Assembly (NCBI RefSeq): GCF_012910955.1
Contig: NZ_WTVQ01000002.1
Coordinates: 1-64,000 of the forward strand
DNA length: 64,000 nt
Source: Aromatoleum diolicum
GTDB lineage: Bacteria; Pseudomonadota; Gammaproteobacteria; Burkholderiales; Rhodocyclaceae
Direction: 5' to 3'
The first letter of the stretch is position 1. Each line of letters begins with the position of its first letter. Shown one piece after another: positions 30,808 through 40,249 of the stretch. A program made the position numbers and the translations under genes. The notes beneath the pieces were generated by a model. The model was not told where the DNA came from and did not search any database. It saw nothing but the letters and a program-made list of their open reading frames with translations.

Positions 30808-30824
30808 GTGGGAAATATTCCCAC
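30808..30824. promoter_or_regulatory. Perfect palindrome GTGGGAAATATTCCCAC
   Basis: Seven-base perfect arms GTGGGAA/TTCCCAC around ATA, 24 bases upstream of the ATG at 30849 and just downstream of a good -10. A closely similar site (13 of 17 bases identical) precedes the DUF6502 gene at 31509-31525. Most likely an operator for a dimeric repressor. Confidence 0.6.
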
Positions 30825-30848
30825 TTAAAAGACCATCAGGAGAAAGAG

Positions 30849-31484
30849 ATGAAAAGGACTTCGTGGATCACCGCCCCGCTGTGTGCGACAGCGGCACTGT
30901 TCATTGCCCTCCATGGCACCACCGTCGGCGCCGCCGACAGCGACGATCTGACCGCCGAGGGCGTCAAACTGCGAGGCGACGGTAGTGTCGACGACTCGCA
31001 GCCAATGGGCGCAGCCCCGGTGCAGACGGTCGAAACGGTCACCAATCCCGACGGTACGACGACCGTCACCCGCGTCCGCACGCTGAGCGCGACCGGCGCC
31101 GCGCCGACCCGCAACCGCAGCATGGAGATGACCTTCGGCACCGATGGCGGACTGCTTGAACAGTCCCGTACCGACATCCGAACCAATGCGGACGGCGTGG
31201 TCGTACGCGAACGCAGTTCCAGCCTGGAGCTCATCGACGGTGTTCCGGTACGCACGCGCAGCGACATCCGTCGCAACGACGCCGGCGAGGTCATCCGCAG
31301 CCTCGAGCGCGTGAAGACCGTCGATCGTCCCGCGTCATCGAGCATTGAGCGCGCAGAACGCATCGAGAAACGCGAGCGTCCGGAGAAGCTCGAGCGCATC
31401 GAGAAGGTGGAACGTCTCGAAAGGATCGAACGCCCGGAAAAGGTCGAGCGTCTGGAAAAGATCGAGCGCCGCGAGCGCGGTTGA
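30849..31484 (+). CDS. Secreted protein with C-terminal ER/EK repeats
   Basis: 211 residues. A clear signal peptide (MKRTSW then a hydrophobic run, cleavage after VGA-A near residue 28). The middle holds imperfect repeats with NPDGTTTVTRVRT, GTDGGLLEQSRTDIRTNADG and VRTRSDIRRNDAGEV, all ending in alternating charged residues. From about residue 160 the chain is almost pure E/R/K/I/L/P in three-residue steps (IEKRERPEKLERIEKVERLER), which could form a single alpha-helix or a polyampholyte tail. I recognise no family. The start ATG at 30849 follows AGGAGAAAGAG. Its tail resembles the end of the DUF5666 protein encoded 1 kb downstream. Confidence 0.75.
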   Translation: MKRTSWITAPLCATAALFIALHGTTVGAADSDDLTAEGVKLRGDGSVDDSQPMGAAPVQTVETVTNPDGTTTVTRVRTLSATGAAPTRNRSMEMTFGTDGGLLEQSRTDIRTNADGVVVRERSSSLELIDGVPVRTRSDIRRNDAGEVIRSLERVKTVDRPASSSIERAERIEKRERPEKLERIEKVERLERIERPEKVERLEKIERRERG

Positions 31485-31508
31485 TCGCGTCACGTCCAAC
31501 GGGAGCAC

Positions 31509-31525
31509 ATGGAAAGTTTTCCCAC
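31509..31525. promoter_or_regulatory. Second copy of the palindrome, before the DUF6502 gene
   Basis: ATGGAAAGTTTTCCCAC, with arms TGGAAA/TTTCCCA, lies 43 bases before the ATG at 31568 and ends 8 bases before a TAGAAT -10-like hexamer (31533-31538). The same CATCAGGA string follows both copies before the respective start codons. Supports common regulation of the two transcripts. Confidence 0.5.
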
Positions 31526-31567
31526 ACGGCGATAGAATGAAACTTACTATCATCAGGAAAGACTTCC

Positions 31568-32431
31568 ATGCCCTCCCCGAACCCGCCGGCGTCGGTCCTT
31601 CACGCGCTTCGGCGCGTGATGCGGCCGCTGGTGCGTTTGATGCTGAAGAAGGGCGTTACCTATACTTACTTCGCCGACATGCTGAAGGGAGTATTTGTCG
31701 AAGTTGCGGAGCAGGAATTCCGTCTTGACGACAAGCCGCCGAGTGACAGCCGCATCAGCCTCATCACCGGCGTACATCGCAAGGATGTCAGGCGTCTGCG
31801 TGACGCGCCGCACGATTTCTCGGAACAACTGCCGGAGGCGGTATCCCTCGGGGCACATCTGGTAAGTACATGGCTGAGCACGCCACCGTTCTGCATCCGG
31901 CCCGGCCAGGCGGCGCCATTGCCGCGGCTTGCGAGCGCTGGCGGCGGGCAATCGTTTGACGCCCTCGTCGGCCACGTGAGCAAGGACATCCGCGCCCGTG
32001 TCGTGCTCGACGAATGGCAGCGCCTGGGAATTGCGCGTATCGATGGCGAGGACCGGGTGCATCTGGAAACAACCGCTTTCGTGCCGCAGAAGGGCTTCGA
32101 CGAGAAGGCGGCGTATTTTGGTCACAACGTTCACGACCACGCCTGCGCAGCGGTACACAACCTGACGGCCGACGGGCCGGCCTTTTTCGAGCGCAGCGTG
32201 CATTACGATGCACTCTCCCCCGCCAGCATCGAACAACTACGCGACGCCGTATCGGCAGATGGCATGCAGACGCTGATCGCCTTCAATACGCTCGCGTCCC
32301 AACTCGAAGCACGCGATGCCACGGGCCCCGACGCACAGCAGCGGGTCACCATCGGCCTGTATTTCTACAGCGAAGCGAGTGCTCCGCCGCCGACAGCGGT
32401 AGTCGATGAATCGGGGACCAAACATCCGTGA
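31568..32431 (+). CDS. DUF6502 family protein, probable DNA-binding regulator
   Basis: 287 residues. The N-terminal 80 residues are helical and basic (VLHALRRVMRPLVRLMLKKG), then DSRISLITGVHRKDVRRLRD, which reads as a helix-turn-helix. The remainder is an alpha/beta region without a known catalytic motif. I associate the overall sequence with DUF6502, a family without assigned function. Its GTGA overlap with the DUF5666 gene makes the two translationally coupled. A regulatory role, perhaps at the two upstream palindromes, is inferred from the HTH-like segment and position. Confidence 0.65.
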   Translation: MPSPNPPASVLHALRRVMRPLVRLMLKKGVTYTYFADMLKGVFVEVAEQEFRLDDKPPSDSRISLITGVHRKDVRRLRDAPHDFSEQLPEAVSLGAHLVSTWLSTPPFCIRPGQAAPLPRLASAGGGQSFDALVGHVSKDIRARVVLDEWQRLGIARIDGEDRVHLETTAFVPQKGFDEKAAYFGHNVHDHACAAVHNLTADGPAFFERSVHYDALSPASIEQLRDAVSADGMQTLIAFNTLASQLEARDATGPDAQQRVTIGLYFYSEASAPPPTAVVDESGTKHP

Positions 32432-33981
32432 CCACTCTTTCCGGCACTCTCTGCAAGCTTGCGAGCAGCCTTGCCCTGGCACTGTGTATGTCTGTGTCGG
32501 TACATGCTGCGCCGGTGTGTGTCGACCCCGGGGGCATCGGGGGCACCGGTGCCCCCCAACGTGAAGGTGGAATCGGTGGAACCGGTGCGCCGACCACCGA
32601 CCACGGCATTGGCGGAACCGGCGCACCACAGCCTGCCAGTGCCGCGCCGGGGATCGGCGGAACAGGCGCTCCCGTGGCAAGCAACCCCGGCGGATCCGGT
32701 GGCACCGGCGAGATCGCTCACGGCGGCATCGGCGGCACCGGAGCCCCCGCTCGTGACGGCGGCCTCGGCGGCACGGGGATTGTCGGGACGATTACCGGCT
32801 TTGCCTCGATCTGCGTCAACGGCGTCGAGGTGCACTATGAGGAAGAGGTACCGGTCACCGAGAACGGCGTCAGCAGCAAGACCGCCCGTCTCGCGGTGGG
32901 TCAGGTGGTAGCGGTGGAAGCCGGCACCACCAGCCGCGGCCTGGAGGCACGCAACATCGCGATTCTGAACGCGTACGAAGGACCATTGACGTCCCTGCCA
33001 ACCGCATCGTCGCCGCTACGCGTGATGGGTCAAAGCGTGCGCCTCGCTCCGGACGCGAAAGTCGATGCGGGACTGCGCTCCGGCGAACCGGTGCGGGTCA
33101 GCGGCTTGCGCAGTGCGCAGGGCGAAGTTGTCGCCACGCGCATCGAACGCGCGCCGGATATGCGCGACGCGAGCGCCATCGGCGCGATCGACCGCAAGGA
33201 CTCGTTGCTGGGGCTGGCCTTGTCGGGCAAGGCTCCGGCTGATGGGCGCGAATTGCTGGTGCGCGGCACGTGGACCGGGACAACGCTGCAGGTGACGCAG
33301 GCGCGCAATGACCCGAGCATTCCGTTTGCCGGTCGCGTGCGGGACGCCATCGTCGAAGGACTGGTGCTTGATCGTCTCGACAACCGCGTTATGATAAGTG
33401 GCTTCTCGGTGGAGCTGGATGGCGGCACGGCGTTTAGCGGCGGCGAGGTAACCGATCTGAATACCAACCGGCGTGTGCGCGTCAGTGGCGTCTTCAGCGG
33501 CACCCGAGAGGTCAAGGCAACGCACATCGAGTTCGTGCGTGATGGCTCGGAGTCGCGCGGCGGCGGGCAGCGCGGCAAGTCAGGCGCGAAGTCCGACGGG
33601 CATGAAGACGAGGACGAAGACAGCCGCAGCGGCTCGGGCAAGTCGCGCGTCGACACGGACGACGGACGCATCCGCATTGAAACCGAAGACGAAAGCGGGC
33701 GCGAAAGGATCGAGCGCAGCGTATCGGCTACGGGGGAAATCGAACGTGAGAAGATTGAACGACGCGTCGAAAATGCCGATGGGGAGCTGCTGCGCCGGGA
33801 GCGTCTGGAGGTTCGGACATCAGGGGATCGGACGGAAATACGCGAACGTGTCGAAATCTTCAACAAAGGGGAGCGCATCGACCGCGTGGAGCGCATCGAC
33901 AGAATCGAAAAACCGGAGAGAGTCGATCGACCACCGAAGATCGAAAGGCCGGAAAAAATCGAAAGACCCGATCACGATTAA
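32428..33981 (+). CDS. Secreted DUF5666 protein with GIGGTGAP repeats and charged tail
   Basis: 517 residues from a GTG overlapping the previous stop. Signal peptide (LASSLALALCMSVSVHA, cleavage about residue 27). Residues about 34-115 contain seven copies of a GIGGTGAP-type repeat at 9-17 residue spacing. Residues about 117-375 hold tandem small beta-domains of the DUF5666 type (VGTITGFASICVNGVEVHYEE; LAVGQVVAVEA; VSGLRSAQGEVVATRIER; VEGLVLDRLDNRVMISGFSVE). The C-terminus is acidic/basic and ends in ERIDRVERIDRIEKPERVD repeats like those of the protein encoded at 30849. Probably periplasmic or surface-located; function unknown. Confidence 0.75.
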   Translation: MTTLSGTLCKLASSLALALCMSVSVHAAPVCVDPGGIGGTGAPQREGGIGGTGAPTTDHGIGGTGAPQPASAAPGIGGTGAPVASNPGGSGGTGEIAHGGIGGTGAPARDGGLGGTGIVGTITGFASICVNGVEVHYEEEVPVTENGVSSKTARLAVGQVVAVEAGTTSRGLEARNIAILNAYEGPLTSLPTASSPLRVMGQSVRLAPDAKVDAGLRSGEPVRVSGLRSAQGEVVATRIERAPDMRDASAIGAIDRKDSLLGLALSGKAPADGRELLVRGTWTGTTLQVTQARNDPSIPFAGRVRDAIVEGLVLDRLDNRVMISGFSVELDGGTAFSGGEVTDLNTNRRVRVSGVFSGTREVKATHIEFVRDGSESRGGGQRGKSGAKSDGHEDEDEDSRSGSGKSRVDTDDGRIRIETEDESGRERIERSVSATGEIEREKIERRVENADGELLRRERLEVRTSGDRTEIRERVEIFNKGERIDRVERIDRIEKPERVDRPPKIERPEKIERPDHD

Positions 33982-34023
33982 TTCAATACGCCAACACACT
34001 GCAATCTGACAGGGAGGAAACAC

Positions 34024-34764
34024 ATGGGACACACTCGTACGCTCGCAGCAGGCATTCTCGCGGCCATGACGCTGCCGGCAGTCGCCGGCGAGCTGACAAT
34101 GACCACAGGACTCGACTATTCGAGCGGCAAATACGGCACGAACACCACCAGCGAAACCTGGTACGTGCCGATTGCGGCGAAGTACGAAACCGGGCCGGTG
34201 ACACTGAAGATGACTGTTCCCTACCTGAGCATCACCGATGCCGTGGTGGGACCGGACGGCGATCCGCTGGAGGGTGGCGACTGTAGCGGCACGGAAACCG
34301 GCCTCGGCGACATCACCGCCAGCGCCGGCTATACGATCCTCGACGGTAGCAAGGGCGGTCTGCTGCTCGACGCCGTCGGCAAGGTGAAGATGCCGACGGC
34401 AGAGAGCTCCTGCCTCGGCAACAACAAGACCGACTATGCGCTGCAGGTCGACGTGGCCAAGAACTTCGGTTCCGTTACGGGCTTCGGTACGCTGGGCTGG
34501 AAGAACATGGGGGATTCCGACCTCGACGATCCCGTGTATGCGACGGTCGGTCTGGCACTCAAGCTTGCACCGGCCACCACCGTCGGCGCGGCCTACGACT
34601 GGCGCGAGAAGCTCACGTCGCAAGGCGATCCGATCAGCGAGATGTCGCTGTTCGTGAGCCAGAAGCTGAGCGACGCATGGAAGCTGCAGGTGTATGGCGT
34701 CAAAGGCTTCACCGACAACAGCCCGGAATGGGGTGGCGGCGTGATGGTGAGCCACACTTACTGA
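34024..34764 (+). CDS. Outer-membrane beta-barrel-like protein
   Basis: 246 residues. A signal peptide (cleavage after AVAG, about residue 20) is followed by alternating hydrophobic/polar strands with aromatic girdle residues and a terminal strand GGGVMVSHTY ending in Tyr, as expected for an outer-membrane barrel of about 10-12 strands. GLGDITASAGYTIL and TVGLALKLAPATTVGAAYDW are typical strand-turn-strand units of small transporter-like barrels. Two Cys (GGDCSGTET, SSCLGNN) may form a disulfide. It starts 42 bases after the DUF5666 gene and ends at a strong terminator, so it is likely the last gene of the module. Confidence 0.7.
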   Translation: MGHTRTLAAGILAAMTLPAVAGELTMTTGLDYSSGKYGTNTTSETWYVPIAAKYETGPVTLKMTVPYLSITDAVVGPDGDPLEGGDCSGTETGLGDITASAGYTILDGSKGGLLLDAVGKVKMPTAESSCLGNNKTDYALQVDVAKNFGSVTGFGTLGWKNMGDSDLDDPVYATVGLALKLAPATTVGAAYDWREKLTSQGDPISEMSLFVSQKLSDAWKLQVYGVKGFTDNSPEWGGGVMVSHTY

Positions 34765-34792
34765 TCTTTTAAGCCCGGTTTAACCGGCCGGC

Positions 34793-34845
34793 GGGGCCGG
34801 AATTGCGCGAAGGGAAACCTTTTCCGCAATTCCGGCCCCATTTCT
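34793..34845 (+). terminator. Terminator hairpin with 15-base perfect arms
   Basis: GGGGCCGGAATTGCG (34793-34807) and its exact complement (34825-34839) flank a 17-base loop, followed by ATTTCTTT. It ends the module upstream of the nitric oxide reductase locus. Confidence 0.8.
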
Positions 34846-34877
34846 TTGCCGCACCAAAACCCGCCAACTTTGCGAAA

Positions 34878-34891
34878 TTGATTCAAATCAT
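34878..34891 (+). promoter_or_regulatory. FNR/DNR-type box upstream of norC
   Basis: TTGATTCAAATCAT matches the TTGAT-N4-ATCAA consensus at 9 of 10 positions, 92 bases before the norC start. Such boxes are bound by FNR/ANR/DNR regulators that switch on denitrification under low oxygen or nitric oxide. The Crp/Fnr gene at 42120 is the obvious candidate. Confidence 0.75.
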
Positions 34892-34983
34892 GGAGTCGCC
34901 CTCCCCCGCTGAGCATCATGCGTTCAACCTTCGGGTTATTTATCAACCACTCGGACGCATGACAAAACAATGAGGGGAAAACC

Positions 34984-36829
<1,846 letters not shown>

Positions 36830-36873
36830 TCGAACTCTGCTCCCGGCTCGTCAAGAGCTGAGGACGCGGACTT

Positions 36874-36900
36874 GGGGCGGCGTTTGCCGCCCCTTTTTTA
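36874..36900 (+). terminator. Intrinsic terminator after norB
   Basis: GGGGCGGC, GTTT loop, GCCGCCCC, then TTTTTTA. Very strong. Confidence 0.93.
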
Positions 36901-36947
36901 TTTTGTGGGTGGGATTCCCCGAAGATCCGGAAGACGGCCGGCGCGAG

Positions 36948-36961
36948 TTAACCAGAATCAA
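36948..36961 (+). promoter_or_regulatory. Degenerate FNR/DNR-type box before norE
   Basis: TTAACCAGAATCAA keeps a perfect ATCAA right half and a TTAAC left half with the correct 4-base spacing, 34 bases upstream of the norE start. Weak by itself, but its position between a terminator and the next nor gene supports a second regulated promoter. Confidence 0.4.
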
Positions 36962-36995
36962 GGTCCAAGGGGACGTCGCTTCGTAGACTGAACCC

Positions 36996-37616
36996 ATGAA
37001 CACTTGCGCCCAAACCCTGATGCCCTCCCTGCCCGTCCAAGCTCCTGCGCCGGCTGCTGCCGTGCGGCACCTTCCCGGCGACTTGGCGATCTGGGTCTTC
37101 ATCTTCGCCGAGTTGCTCGTATTCGGTGTGTTCTTCATCACCTACGCCTTTGCCCGTTCGAACAACGTCGAACTGTTCAACGCCGAACAACTCGCGCTCG
37201 ATCGAACGTCGGGTGCGGTCAACACCGTGCTGTTGCTGACCTCGAGCTTCCTGGTGGTGCGCGCAGTGCAGTTCGCGCAAGCGGGCGAGAGCCGACGCGC
37301 AGCCCCCTGGCTTGCCGGCGCGTTCGCATGCGGCGGCGGCTTCGTCGTCGTGAAGCTGTTCGAATACGCGGAGAAGATCGCCGCGGGCGTGAGCCTGTCG
37401 TCGAGCACCTTCCACATGTTTTATCTGTCGCTGACCTTCTTCCACTTCATGCATGTGATCCTCGGGATGGTGATCCTCGTTGCCATGTGGAACGGCGCCC
37501 GCAACGGTCGCTACGGTCCCGACAACATGAACGGAATCGAGACAGGCGCCGCTTACTGGCACATGGTGGATCTGGTGTGGCTGATCCTGTTTCCGCTGAT
37601 CTACGTGATGCGCTGA
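36996..37616 (+). CDS. norE: NorE, cytochrome c oxidase subunit III-like protein
   Basis: 206 residues with five or so membrane helices (IWVFIFAELLVFGVFFITYAF, TVLLLTSSFLVVRAVQF) and COX3-family features (FHMFYLSLTFFHFMHVILGMV, YWHMVDLVWLILFPLIYV). NorE is an accessory membrane protein needed for full NO reductase activity, probably in assembly or stability. First of five or more closely spaced genes. Confidence 0.9.
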   Translation: MNTCAQTLMPSLPVQAPAPAAAVRHLPGDLAIWVFIFAELLVFGVFFITYAFARSNNVELFNAEQLALDRTSGAVNTVLLLTSSFLVVRAVQFAQAGESRRAAPWLAGAFACGGGFVVVKLFEYAEKIAAGVSLSSSTFHMFYLSLTFFHFMHVILGMVILVAMWNGARNGRYGPDNMNGIETGAAYWHMVDLVWLILFPLIYVMR

Positions 37617-37629
37617 GAGGTACCCAACA

Positions 37630-37932
37630 ATGCAATCATCACTCTCCTCCCCGCGCGCCTCCTCGCACGGCACACCGCGGCGCGCCGCGATCATCTGGGC
37701 AATCCTGATCGCCGCGACGATGCTGACCTGGACCATCGGGGAAGGCGGCAAGGCTGGCCCCGTAGTAACGGCACTGCTGTTCGCGATCGCGTTCGGCAAG
37801 GGCTCCCTGATCATTCTCGATTATATGGCGCTGCGTCGCGCCCCGCTGATGTGGCCGATGCTCGCGCTCGGCTGGATGACCCTGGTGTGCTCGCTGATCG
37901 GTCTCGCCTACTGGAAAGGACTCGCAACATGA
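37630..37932 (+). CDS. norF: NorF, cytochrome c oxidase subunit IV-like protein
   Basis: 100 residues, three hydrophobic helices (AAIIWAILIAATMLTWTI, VVTALLFAIAFGKGSLIIL, MLALGWMTLVCSLIGLAYW), matching the small COX4-like NorF partner of NorE. It starts 13 bases after norE and overlaps the norQ start. Confidence 0.85.
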   Translation: MQSSLSSPRASSHGTPRRAAIIWAILIAATMLTWTIGEGGKAGPVVTALLFAIAFGKGSLIILDYMALRRAPLMWPMLALGWMTLVCSLIGLAYWKGLAT

Positions 37933-38729
37933 AGCTTGAATCTCCCCAACTCGACGCTCCGTTCTACCAGCCGGCGGGTGACGAAATCAGCGTCTTCGAA
38001 CATGCGTGGAAGAACCGCCTGCCGCTGTTGATCAAGGGCCCGACCGGCTGCGGCAAGACGCGCTTCGTCGCGCACATGGCCGCACGCCTGGGCCTGCCGC
38101 TGTTCACCGTGGCCTGCCACGACGACCTGACCGCCGCGGATCTGGTCGGCCGCCATCTGATCGGCGACGGCCAGACGATGTGGTGCGACGGCCCGCTGAC
38201 GCGCGCGGTGCGCGAGGGGGGAATCTGTTATCTGGACGAGGTGGTCGAAGCACGCAAGGACACGACCGTGGTACTGCATCCGCTGGCCGACGACCGCCGC
38301 ATCCTGCCGATCGACCGCACCGGCGAACAGCTGCTGGCACCGCCGTCCTTCATGCTGGTGGTGTCCTACAACCCGGGCTACCAGAACCTGCTGAAGGGGA
38401 TGAAACCCTCGACGCGGCAGCGTTTCGTCAGCCTGCGCTTCGACTTTCCGGCGAGCGAGCGCGAGGAAGCGATCCTGATCGGCGAATCCGGTTGCGCGCC
38501 GGACCTGGCGCGCCGCCTGGTGTCGATCGCGCACTCGCTGCGCACGTTGAAGGACCAGGATCTTGAAGAGGCAGCGAGTACCCGCCTGCTTGTATATGCG
38601 GCACTGCTGGTGCGCGACGGCATGGACCCGGTGACCGCCTGCCGCGCAGCAATTGTCGAGAGTCTCACGGACGACCCGGAAGTCGCCGAGGCACTGATGG
38701 AAGTGGTTTCGGCAACCTTCGGCCGCTGA
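37929..38729 (+). CDS. norQ: NorQ, MoxR/CbbQ-type AAA+ ATPase
   Basis: 266 residues from the ATG at 37929, overlapping the norF stop. Walker A GPTGCGKTR (about residues 38-46), Walker B GGICYLDEVVEARKDT, sensor 1 MLVVSYNPGYQN, and a C-terminal CbbQ-type helical domain. Works with NorD, a von Willebrand factor A protein, to insert the non-heme iron and activate NorB. Confidence 0.95.
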   Translation: MKLESPQLDAPFYQPAGDEISVFEHAWKNRLPLLIKGPTGCGKTRFVAHMAARLGLPLFTVACHDDLTAADLVGRHLIGDGQTMWCDGPLTRAVREGGICYLDEVVEARKDTTVVLHPLADDRRILPIDRTGEQLLAPPSFMLVVSYNPGYQNLLKGMKPSTRQRFVSLRFDFPASEREEAILIGESGCAPDLARRLVSIAHSLRTLKDQDLEEAASTRLLVYAALLVRDGMDPVTACRAAIVESLTDDPEVAEALMEVVSATFGR

Positions 38730-38771
38730 GGATTGTCCCGGCGCCCGGTCCAACCGCCAGGAGACTGCACG

Positions 38772-39179
38772 ATGCCCGTCGAGGAACACAATCTGCTGAA
38801 GGAGAACATGCCCGGCCCGCCACTCGCGGTCGCCGCGCAATCGCTGTTTCTCGTGAATCTGATGATCGCGCCGGGCATCGCCTTTCTCATCCTCGTCGCG
38901 CTGTGGTGGCATTACCGCGACAGCGCGCCGCTACTGGCACGCAACCACCTGCGCCAGACCGTCGCCGCGAGCCTGTGGGGCGGCGGCCTGCTGGTGGGGG
39001 TCAGCGTGGTCATTTTTCTGCTTGGCGGATTCGACAACCCGTGGTCGTGGGTGGTCGGCGTGATCTATTTCGTCAGTTTCCACGCGATGATGATTCTGTT
39101 CGGGGTAATCGGCCTGAATCGCGCAATGCTCGATCGTCCCTACCGCTTCCCGGTGATCGGGCCGAAACTTCTGGACTGA
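38772..39179 (+). CDS. Small nor-locus membrane protein of unknown function
   Basis: 135 residues from ATG 38772, with three or four helices (LFLVNLMIAPGIAFLILVALW, LWGGGLLVGVSVVIFLLGGF, WVVGVIYFVSFHAMMILFGV). Hydrophobicity pattern and the ARNHLRQT motif recall DUF4870-type membrane proteins. It lies between norQ and the ferredoxin-like gene in a tight run of same-direction genes, so a role with NO reductase maturation or electron supply is likely but unproven. Confidence 0.7.
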   Translation: MPVEEHNLLKENMPGPPLAVAAQSLFLVNLMIAPGIAFLILVALWWHYRDSAPLLARNHLRQTVAASLWGGGLLVGVSVVIFLLGGFDNPWSWVVGVIYFVSFHAMMILFGVIGLNRAMLDRPYRFPVIGPKLLD

Positions 39180-39183
39180 ACCG

Positions 39184-40245
39184 ATGAACGGACCGCTCCC
39201 CCCGTCGCTGATCTCGATGATGCCACCCGATTCGGCAAACGCCGCCGCGACGGGCAAACCTGCCCGCCGGGTCATCCCGATCGCAACGGCGAAACCGGCC
39301 GGCCACAACCGCACGCAGAAAAAACGCATCGCATTCCAGACCGCGTTCTTCACGCTGTTCATTCTCGCGCCGGTCTTCGACCTGTTCCGCTATGACCTGA
39401 ACGCCGGGCACGCGTGGCTGCTCGGGATGGAGTGGCGGTTGGGGCTGGACGATTTCATCGCCGGCCGCATCGGCGCACTGGAAGCGGGGTCGAACGTGAT
39501 GTTCCGGCTGTTCGCGCCAATCCTCGTCGGCGCGGGCGCGTTCCTGTGGGTGTCGTGGAAATGGGGCCGTCTCTACTGCGGCTGGCTGTGCCCGCATTTC
39601 TCGGTCGTGGAGACGATCAACAAGCTGATGCAAAAGGCCTCCGGGAAACCGAGCGTATGGGTGAAGGAGCCGCTGCCGCCGTGGAAGGCCGACGGTACGC
39701 CGTGGCGACCGGACGCACGCTGGTGGGCTGTCGTCGTGCCGGCGGCGGTGTTCTTCGCGTTCCTGTGGGCGATCGTGTTCCTGAGCTACTTGCTGCCGCC
39801 CGCCGAGGTCTACGGCAATCTCTTCGGCGGCGAGTTCACGCGCAACCAGACGATCTTCCTGTCAGCTGCAACCACCGCGCTGACGATGGAATTCCTGTTC
39901 GCGCGTCACCTGTTCTGCCGCTACGCGTGTGCGGTCGGCCTGTTCCAGAGCCTTGCATGGATGGGCAATCGCAATGCGATGGTTGTCGGTTTCCAGCGCA
40001 AGCGTGCGGCTGACTGTGCGACCTGTCTGCCGGATCGCCAGTCGGCCTGCGACGCGGTCTGCCCGATGCGGCTCACGCCGCGCAACATCAAACGCCTGAT
40101 GTTCACCTGCACGCAGTGCGCGCAGTGCGTCGAGGCCTGCGAACAAAGCCAGCGCGACAATCCGCAAGGCCCGCTGTTGCAGTGGGTGAGCGCCGAGGCA
40201 GCACGTCAGAATGAGGCCGGCTTCCGCTCCGGCAAGGAGCGCTAG
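39184..40245 (+). CDS. Polyferredoxin membrane protein (NapH/CcoG-like)
   Basis: 353 residues. About five membrane helices alternate with cysteine motifs: YCGWLCPH (about 136-143), then in the C-terminal domain CATCLPDRQSACDAVCP and CTQCAQCVEACEQS, giving ligands for two [4Fe-4S] clusters. The NapH/CcoG/RdxA group moves electrons across or within the cytoplasmic membrane, or aids metal-centre assembly. It begins 4 bases after the preceding stop and 4 bases separate it from norD. Likely a redox partner or maturation factor for the nor complex. Confidence 0.82.
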   Translation: MNGPLPPSLISMMPPDSANAAATGKPARRVIPIATAKPAGHNRTQKKRIAFQTAFFTLFILAPVFDLFRYDLNAGHAWLLGMEWRLGLDDFIAGRIGALEAGSNVMFRLFAPILVGAGAFLWVSWKWGRLYCGWLCPHFSVVETINKLMQKASGKPSVWVKEPLPPWKADGTPWRPDARWWAVVVPAAVFFAFLWAIVFLSYLLPPAEVYGNLFGGEFTRNQTIFLSAATTALTMEFLFARHLFCRYACAVGLFQSLAWMGNRNAMVVGFQRKRAADCATCLPDRQSACDAVCPMRLTPRNIKRLMFTCTQCAQCVEACEQSQRDNPQGPLLQWVSAEAARQNEAGFRSGKER

Positions 40246-40249
40246 AACC

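Noticed and set aside
32521-32790. GIGGTGAP coding repeats as a possible CRISPR array
   Set aside because: The repeats are short, imperfect at the DNA level and in frame with a secreted protein; spacers are not of constant length.
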